This document shows positions 45,501 through 54,500 of a stretch of DNA of 64,000 nucleotides, piece after piece. The position numbers and the translations under genes are program-made. The stretch lies in assembly GCA_947284805.1 (NCBI GenBank), contig OX369266.1:15484938-15548937 (forward strand), read 5' to 3'. The notes beneath the pieces are model-generated. The model searched no databases and had not been told where the DNA came from. It saw only the letters and a program-made list of their open reading frames with translations. Each line of letters begins with the position of its first letter. The first letter of the stretch is position 1. Source of the stretch: Coleophora flavipennella (Eukaryota > Arthropoda > Insecta > Lepidoptera > Coleophoridae).

Positions 45501-48500
45501 TGATCACTAAATTGCCCTCCTACTTAAACTTCGGAAAACCTTACTCTTTTTGTTTTCCATTAAGTCTTTGATTTTTAATTCATCAAAATCACAAAATGAG
45601 TACATAAATGACGCTGCTAAACTATGACCTCACGCCTAGGTATTTCAAACATTTTTAGAACAAAATGTCGTTTTTGACAGATGATAAAAACTTAAAAAGT
45701 TAATCAGATGACTAGCGTTCGTCATGCCTATTTCGTATTTTACGTGCTTATCTCAAAAAATTTGGACAAGCTGATCTTTGGCACTAAAGACCGGCGCACT
45801 GCTTATGCGTCAAACATTATATGTGACTTAACAATCTGTAACTGAGTCTCGTTCGTTTTGTCCACGGCAGGTGTTCAACGAGCCGGTGATCTTCCTGGGC
45901 GTGGACGTGACGCACCCGCCGGCGGGCGACAACAAGAAGCCGTCCATCGCGGCCGTCGTCGGCTCCATGGACGCGCACCCCTCGCGCTACGCCGCCACCG
46001 TGCGCGTGCAGCAGCACAGGTACCTGCCGCCGCCGTGACTGGAGAGCCACGAGGTTCTGTCACAGAGTAGATATGTGTAGAGGGTCCGCTCTTTACCTAT
46101 CTCGAAACAGTCACACACTCTCTCTCCAATCTCAATTCAAATCGCTTCTCTCCGATCCTCCCCTCCCTAAGCCGAGGTCCGTGCCCACTTGGGCGCCCTT
46201 AGGCAGTTGCATCTTTTTGCTTTGCATTTAGGTTGAGTGCCCTCCGCACTCGCGTCCCCTGCCCGGTGAAGTTGTGAAGGCCCCCACTGCCAACTACAAC
46301 CTTGTCCTTTCGAAAAGAATAAATAAAAATAAAATCTCAATCCAAATCGGTCGACTCCGGTCGCGAGTGCAGCGCCTCATAGAAGGTTAGAGTGGGCGCG
46401 CTCGATACCGTACTTTTTATGAAGCAGACCCTCTGCACATATGTACTTTGTGGTTTTAGGTGTTGCACGAGTTACGAAGGTAAAAAAAAAGATAAAATGT
46501 CATTAGAGTTAATAAAATAGATTGCGCGCTGTCAAAGTCACCGCTCGCAACTCGTGCCGATACTGCAGTTATTGCGTTAAGGTCGAACCGCACTTGCGAG
46601 GCACGGCGCTGCTCTACAGCGGAGCGGTGCAGCTACTGATAACCGCACTACAGAGGCGCCGCGCCTCTCCGCCGCCGCCAAGGTAAACCGCCTCCGTAGC
46701 TCAGAGGCAAAGTTCACTGGCTTTACACAGGAGGTCGCGGGTTCGATTCCCGGCGGGGTCAATTGTAAGACTCGGTTTGGTTGGTGGTAGGGCATTTTCT
46801 AAGCCCGCCTGGCTAGCTACCACCATCTTATCCAAGTCTTGCCGCCATATATTAATGTTGATATCATTGGTGTGTTCCGGCATGAAGATAAGATAGCCAG
46901 TTCCCCATTGCGTTGGGGATTCTTGGTAAGCCCGCTTCCATCTTCGGCAACATCGTCACTTACCACCAGGTGAGATGTTGTCAAGTGTTTACCAATTGTG
47001 AATTTAAAAAAAAACGCACTGGCGACAGCGGAGAGGCGAGGCGCGGCGGAGTTGTCTCCGGAGGCATTTCTGGCGCGCCGCGCCTCGCATGTACGGTTTG
47101 GCTCCGCGCCGCGCCTCGGTAGTGCGGTTTGACCTTTACGCTTGTCTGATGCAAATATGATGACCATATAATTTTGAACAAAAAAAAACCGACTTCAAAC
47201 AGGAAAGTAAGGTTCCACTCGATTTCTCTGGGATGCCATCATCAGATCCTGGATTCCTTATCATGGAACCATCCTTGGGACATTTTCTTTTAACACAAAA
47301 AGAATCATTAAAATCGGTTCATAAACGACGAAGTTATCCGCGAACAAACATAAGAAAAATATACGGTCGAATTGAGAAACCTCCTTCTTTTTTGAAGTCA
47401 GTTAATAAAAAAGATTTTGTGCCTTTTAAACCACTTGGCTATGATCAGAGTAGACTAGGACCGAGTGCTCTCGTTTCAGTAAAGTAGATCGTCTACTTGG
47501 ATACTAAAGGGTGTCTCATATTGTTTTTCGTTTTTGGTTTAACCGTTACGCGCCAAATACAGAAAGCCGGGGGATGGGAGTGGTCTCAGACGCTTGGCGG
47601 GCTTGTTAAGTTTAGTAATAATTGATCGCTTCACGGGATCGCAGCGTGAAATTTTGCGTGCGAGCTTTTTTCGTACACTATTGTTCGGCGCCTCTACATG
47701 ACACATTTTAATTTAACGGGTATAAGAAATGGACCAACTGCGAATTTAATCAAGCATTGGTTGCACAAGTTGGAAGAAACTGGGAACACAATACCGGATA
47801 AATCTAATGGGCGCAAAAGGACTTCGAGAACGAGCGTCAATGTCGACCGCGTTCGCTAGTCTGTTATGAGCGACCCACGGCAGTACTATAATTGCGCGTA
47901 GCGTCTTTGAATCGTTATTTTTATAAAAAAGCTCGCACGCAAAGTGCGCGCTGCGATCCTGTGAAGCTATTCATTATTACTAAACTAAACAAGCCCGCCA
48001 AGCGTTTGAGACCACTCCCCTCCCCCTGCTATCTGTATTTGGCGCGTAACGGTCAAACCAAAAACGAAAAACAAAATGAGACACCTGTTACTTAACACAG
48101 TAGGTTCCTGCGATAAGGAGCGGAGCGGGACAGTTGACGTAACAGCATGAGGATGCGGGCGCCCGACTGAGTCTCGCGTCAATCACGTGACGTCACCACA
48201 CGCCTCCCGCACCGCTCCACTACCGCAGAAACCCACTGAATTAAACGCTTGGTCTGCACTTGTCAAGATCAGAGTCCACTTACTTTAACTGCCATGGTCT
48301 AAAAAACTGGTCTTCTCTTCCCAGAGTGACACAAGCCTACGTCACAATAACATTGCCACTTTATTTCAACATAACATGTTACATGGGTAAATTATATCTA
48401 TGGTTACATAGTTAAAATATTTCTTTGTAATTTTATAATTTACATTTATATGTATTTTATTTTTAATTTTACAACAACTCGTCATTTTTAATTATTCGTT

Positions 48501-51500
48501 AGCAATATCTTCCGATTCACGAAATACATTTCAGACGTTCGGGTGATTCTGTTTACACTAATGGTAACACAGGATAGCGATGACGTAGGCTTGTGTCAGT
48601 CACGTGGTTCGCGAGTCTCGGGAGAGAGTACCAGGTGGAGTTATATTATTGTACCATGTTCAACTGGCATAACTTCCTTTTATTTTGACACATGGCACGG
48701 TATTTTCATGATATTTTCCTACTCGGACCCTCCGAGTCAACTCTGATGGGACGATAACAGAATAGGCCGTTGCCGTGTTTCCAGTAACATCCAAGTACAC
48801 GTCAGAGTTCAGTCGGTCCTAGTGTACTCTAGTAGGGTAGTTGACTGCTAGTCATTTGATTTACTTTTTATTATCTGTCAACAAACAAGATTTTATTTTA
48901 AAAATGTTTGATACTCAAGGCGTGGCATCATAGTTTTCGGCTTATTTTATTAATTAAAAATTGGCGTCGGTGGCGTAACGGCTAGGGCCGCAAAGAAGTC
49001 GTGGTTGGATTCCTGCCACGTACCAATGTGTTTTCGAACTTCGATTTCATATGTACGAGTATCCGACGATCTTACGGTGAAGGAAAACATCGTGAGGAAA
49101 ACTGCACACGCCTGCGAAGAAACTCAAAGGTTGTGTGTGAAGTCGACCAACCCACATTGGATCTGCGTGGTCTATTAACTCAGGGTAGGCTCGAGTCTCT
49201 CGGTGGGTATGTATACGAGCTGATATGATGATGATGAATTACCCACATTGGATCTGCGTGGTCTATTAACTCAGGGTAGGCTCGAGTCTCTCGGTGGGTA
49301 TGTATACGAGCTGATATGATGATGATGAATTTAGAATTGAAACCGTGACAGAAAACAAAGCTAGTAAGATTTTTGAAACTTTAGTAGCAGGACAATTAAG
49401 TTAAAGGTATACTTTTTTTTGATGCAGTCATCTACCCTACTGTGCCAACGTGGTATTAAAAAAAGGAGAAAGACCTTTTTTTACTATTATGTTATCAACA
49501 AACAGTGTCATTTGAGCCCGGATGAAATAATTATTGCCCGGCAAATGTTTAATTTTTTTCATAGCCTTTAAGTTTATGAGTTACATACTTTTTTGTTAAT
49601 TGATGTGCGTTTAAAAACCTCTCGATCATTACCAAGAAGTTTCCCTGCGACTTATAAAGAGAAGTAGTCTTGTTAGAAAAATAAAATGCGCTAAAAATAA
49701 AAGCTGCACACTTTCTGGCAGTAGTAAGATTTTTCTGATAAGACTGTACATTATAAATATTTATACCTAATTTTAAACAAATTTCTGAACTACAAAGATG
49801 TCTTCTACCAATAATAACCCTTCCTTTTGGCTCTACCATAGTCGGGTGAAAATTGAAACTTAGCTGTAGGGTTGTCACTCCACCTATAAATTTATTTACA
49901 AAAAAAAGCAATGCTTGTCAGTAGCACGACCCAATCCATGTCCAGTGTCGCTGACGGAAATCTCTTGACAAAATTTTCCAATGTAACTTCTGAGTTTTAG
50001 AACATTTTATTTTCAACATTTTAACAGTTGCCATCGGTTTTCTGCCAAGTTTACAGAGATTTCTCGGTAATTTTTCAAGAGGTTTCTGAATGCACACTAA
50101 AATATTATTTCGTTGTAGCACACCCTGGACACTCGAGCAAAGCTATATGAGGCGAGTGTATTTATTTACCTACTTAGTTATTATATAAGGCCAACACTGC
50201 GTAGAAATGTGTGCATAAAGAATTTAAACTTGCAAAATGAAGCACACTTGAGATTTGCTGTAAAATGTAACGTTGTAAGGTAAAAATGTTGTACATACAA
50301 TAAAAAATGAAACTGTTCATTTTACACGCATCAATTCGTGAGTTATGTGAATAATTAGCATTTCTCATAATTCTAGTTTGATAAATTTCTTGTCTATAAA
50401 TCTCATTAATCAAGAAACTACATCTTCATAAGTAATTTTATTTTTTATTATATTTTTTTATTTTATCGCAAGGGACAATATATATAACTGGGGCCCGTTT
50501 CATAAAGCTACAAACACAAACCTACAGCCTGAGCGCACCGGGTTTTTTACATCTGTGGCTACAAGTAACAATTTAACAAGCAGAAATAGCTACACGTATG
50601 TCTGAAACTATCCAAAGTTTAATGTTTTTAGTAAAATTTTTACTTGTGGCTTTATAAAACAAGCCCCTAGTATAGGAACACATATTATTTTATCGTGGTA
50701 AAATGAATTAATCTTATAAACTCTTGAACTGCTGCACTAAAAGCATAGCAACGTTTCTCGAACGCGACGCGAAACAATAGAGCTATCTCGTTCTTCCGCC
50801 AAGCTTGTAAAAGAGTCAGCACTAGTATTTGCTTGCGGCGGGCGCGGCAAACGTCATCGTATTATCAAATCACGCTACTCTAGCTGAACGGCAAAGTAAC
50901 TGAACCGTTTGTGAATGTCCCCAGACAAGAGATAGTGCACGAGATGAGCAGCATGGTGCAGGAGCTGCTGATAATGTTCTACAAGAGCACGGGCGGGTTC
51001 AAGCCGCACCGCATCATCATGTACCGCGACGGCATCTCCGAGGGCCAGTTCATACATGTGCTGCAGCACGAGCTGACTGCAGTCAGGGAGGCCTGTATCA
51101 AGGTGAGTTAAGCTTCGTAAAGTTGGAGTTAATCGGGGATGTTCTCTCACTTTATTTAAAGACAGATCGATTTTATATTGCACTATGATTTTACAAAATT
51201 AGTGGAACAGTATCACACGAGCGTTTTAATACCTAGTTATGTGCAGTGTTATACACTAGTTAATCTAATCCCATACATTAGGATTGAACCTACTAAATAA
51301 AAGATTAAAGTTAAAAGAGTAAGAAAAAAAATTCCCACGGAAATCAGTATAAAAAAAGGCAGCGCTGTCACAGACAGGTAAAAATTGGAATCAAAGCTTT
51401 GTTATAATGCTATAAAAATGTGCGTGCCCTGCATATGCGTTCTACTAGAAGATAATAATTGATGGAATCTCCTTGGTGACATTAACTTCTTGGATTTGTC

Positions 51501-54500
51501 CTGTATCGTAATGGTAAAAAAATATATTTATTTAAGAGAAACAGTGTTATAATATGATATCGGTATTGTGTTCAATTAAGTATGTCAATATAATGAAGTT
51601 TATAATTCGAGTTTTACAATATGCAAGTAGTTTTTTTTTAAATTAAAAATTTGAGTGCGTTTAATTGCAACTCACCTGATGGTAAGTGATGATGCAGTCG
51701 AGGATGGTACACGCAATCACACTAAAATTGTACAAAAAAAATGTTTTATGCTATGACCTAACAAATAAATGTGTTTGTAAACAGCTGGAGGCAGAATACA
51801 AGCCAGGCATCACATTCATAGTGGTGCAGAAGCGGCACCACACGCGGTTGTTCTGCGCGGACAAGAAGGAGCAGTCGGGCAAGTCGGGCAACATCCCCGC
51901 GGGCACCACCGTGGACCTCGGCATCACTCATCCCACCGAGTTCGACTTCTACCTGTGCAGCCATCAGGGCATACAGGTCAGTTTGTGTCTACATCTGCAA
52001 GTGACAATCGGAAGCAGCGGTCGGGCAACAACATTGGTGATTATCAATGCTTCACGACAAAAGTATATTAAAAAAAAAGCAAATCGGTTTGATATAACTG
52101 CTGGACGGACTCGAAATAGATTTCATATCTCTTTTTTTTTGAGAAGGGCGTAAGTTAGGTAATTTTCAATGCTTAAATACAAATCTATGCATAAATACTT
52201 TAATTTAAAACCGGCCGGAAGGACTCTGATTAGATTTCATATATAGGGTCTTAACAAAGGTATGCACTTATTTTGAACTGGAGCTCGTACTTATGAAACT
52301 GAACAACTTTCCCCAAGAAACCCGTAGTCAATTCGCAAAAAAAATATATTTGACATCCCTTGCAAGTCGATCAGCTGGTGGGCAAACTTTGTATGGACGT
52401 CCAAATTTTTTTTGCGAATTGTCCACGGGTTTCTGGGAAAGTTGTTCAGTTTTATGAGTACAAGCTCCAGTTAAAAATAAGTGCATACCTTTGTTAAGAC
52501 CCTATACATTTTTAATACATACAAGGGGGAAAGTTAAATGATTTCCAATACTTGATGACAAATCTGTGCATCAATACCTTTAAAAAAATAGTAAATCGGT
52601 TGGATAGAACTATCTTACGGACTCATATTACATTCTAGAAGGAGCGCGGTGCCCGAGCCGCTAGCCGCTCGCGGAGGTGATTTCCAATGCTTGGTGACAA
52701 CTCTGTGCAATAAAACATTATATATATTAAATAATTATTATAGTATTAAACCTTTCATTTCACAAAAAAAAAGCAAATCGGTTGGATAGAACGGCCGGAT
52801 GGACTCGCTTTAGATTTCATCAATTCTTTTAATATGTAGCTTTTTTTTAGCAATTTTGTAAAATGTAGGTAGATTTTTATGCATTTTTTTAAATGTAGTT
52901 TATTGAATAAATTAAATGTAACTAGAATGCAAGTCTCAAGTGACATACTATTTTCTATATGTTAGGGTACATCGCGACCGTCGCACTACCACGTGCTGTG
53001 GGACGACAACCACTTCGGGTCGGACGAGCTGCAGTGCCTCACGTACCAGCTGTGCCACACGTACGTGCGCTGCACGCGCTCCGTGTCGATCCCCGCGCCC
53101 GCGTACTACGCGCACCTGGTAACTATTTCTTCTAACGTTAACAAATACAACACTATACCAAAGTAATTTATGAAATAATTTAATAATACAAATATTTATA
53201 AATAATGTAATGATTTTAAACGAAAAATTATTTAATTTTTAATATTTATATTCTTACACTATCAATTTTTAGTAATTTATTATCAATATACTTATAAATC
53301 GAAAACTATTAGTACAAAAACTGTAATTTTGAAAACTATTAATTTACTGCGCATTATGTTAAATTTTGACTTAATCAAATGGGAAGTGTCTTCTATACCT
53401 ATAACACAAGTATTGGAAATGCTTAGTATAGGTATAGGAGATGTAATTCTGTAAGACCTTGAATTATTTTTCATTATTAATCATGTATCTGTTGCGCTTA
53501 CTATGTAATGTATCATTTTTGAAATGAAATAAATAAAAAAAAAAAAAAAAAATAAATAAATATATATTAGTACTAACATACAGTATGAACACTCCCTGCC
53601 GCTCTCTAGATTGTGACCTCACCCCCTCGTCACCCAGATTGATACAGATTGGTTACAGTTTGGTTGTCGAACGTATAGGATTATTATAGCGAAGCGCCTG
53701 CCAAGCTTAAGGCGAGGCACCGGTGGAGAAGCGGAGAAACCCTTTTGCTAGATCATTTTTTTTGGGTAATTACTACTAAATATCGGTCTTGTAAAAAATA
53801 TTGGACTTACTTAAGGATATTGTCTGAGGAATGAGCTAATATGTTACACGATAGTGTGTACTTTACTCGATGATAAAAAATCCCAAAAACAGGTCTAAAA
53901 CGTCAAAAAAAGGTCCAAAAGGAATTGTTTTTCAATAATATTTCTAAATTTGCACATAGTTTTTATATTATATTTCTTTTTAAGTACTGCAGAGAATCTG
54001 CTAAATTTTAGATTTTAAATTGAAGTCTTAAGGGATATAACAACGTAAAACGTTGAAAAATTACATAAGTGTGGTTATTGTCTTGACTCTTTACACGTAA
54101 AGGAAAAAAACAGAGACAACTCTTTTACAAATGCCTCGCCTTAATGCTTTTCTTAGTGATGGCTCGTCGCTGTCTTTCTAAGTCTTTGTCATCATTTAAA
54201 TCTGGACTTATTATGACCTAATATTTGGACTGTGATACGATCTTTAAAGAACAATTATTTAGCGTAATTTCAGGTATATATTTTCAGGTCCTTTAGCGAA
54301 TGCTTTCTGGCATAGTTTTCATATTTAGCTAAAAGAGTTTTTAGGCCAATGGCCGAGGGGCTCAGCAGCATCATACCGGCATCGTAACTCAGATTATTGA
54401 GACGTTCTCCTGCCACATGGCAGCCGTCGCGGGTGCTGCTAAGCCCGTCGATAAGCTCATACACATATAGGTTGAACAGGGTGGGAGAAATCAGCCACCT

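Noticed and set aside
46690..46765. tRNA-like fold with A and B boxes
   Set aside because: Head of a SINE-B with shared body and tail at several other loci; acceptor stem has a mismatch.
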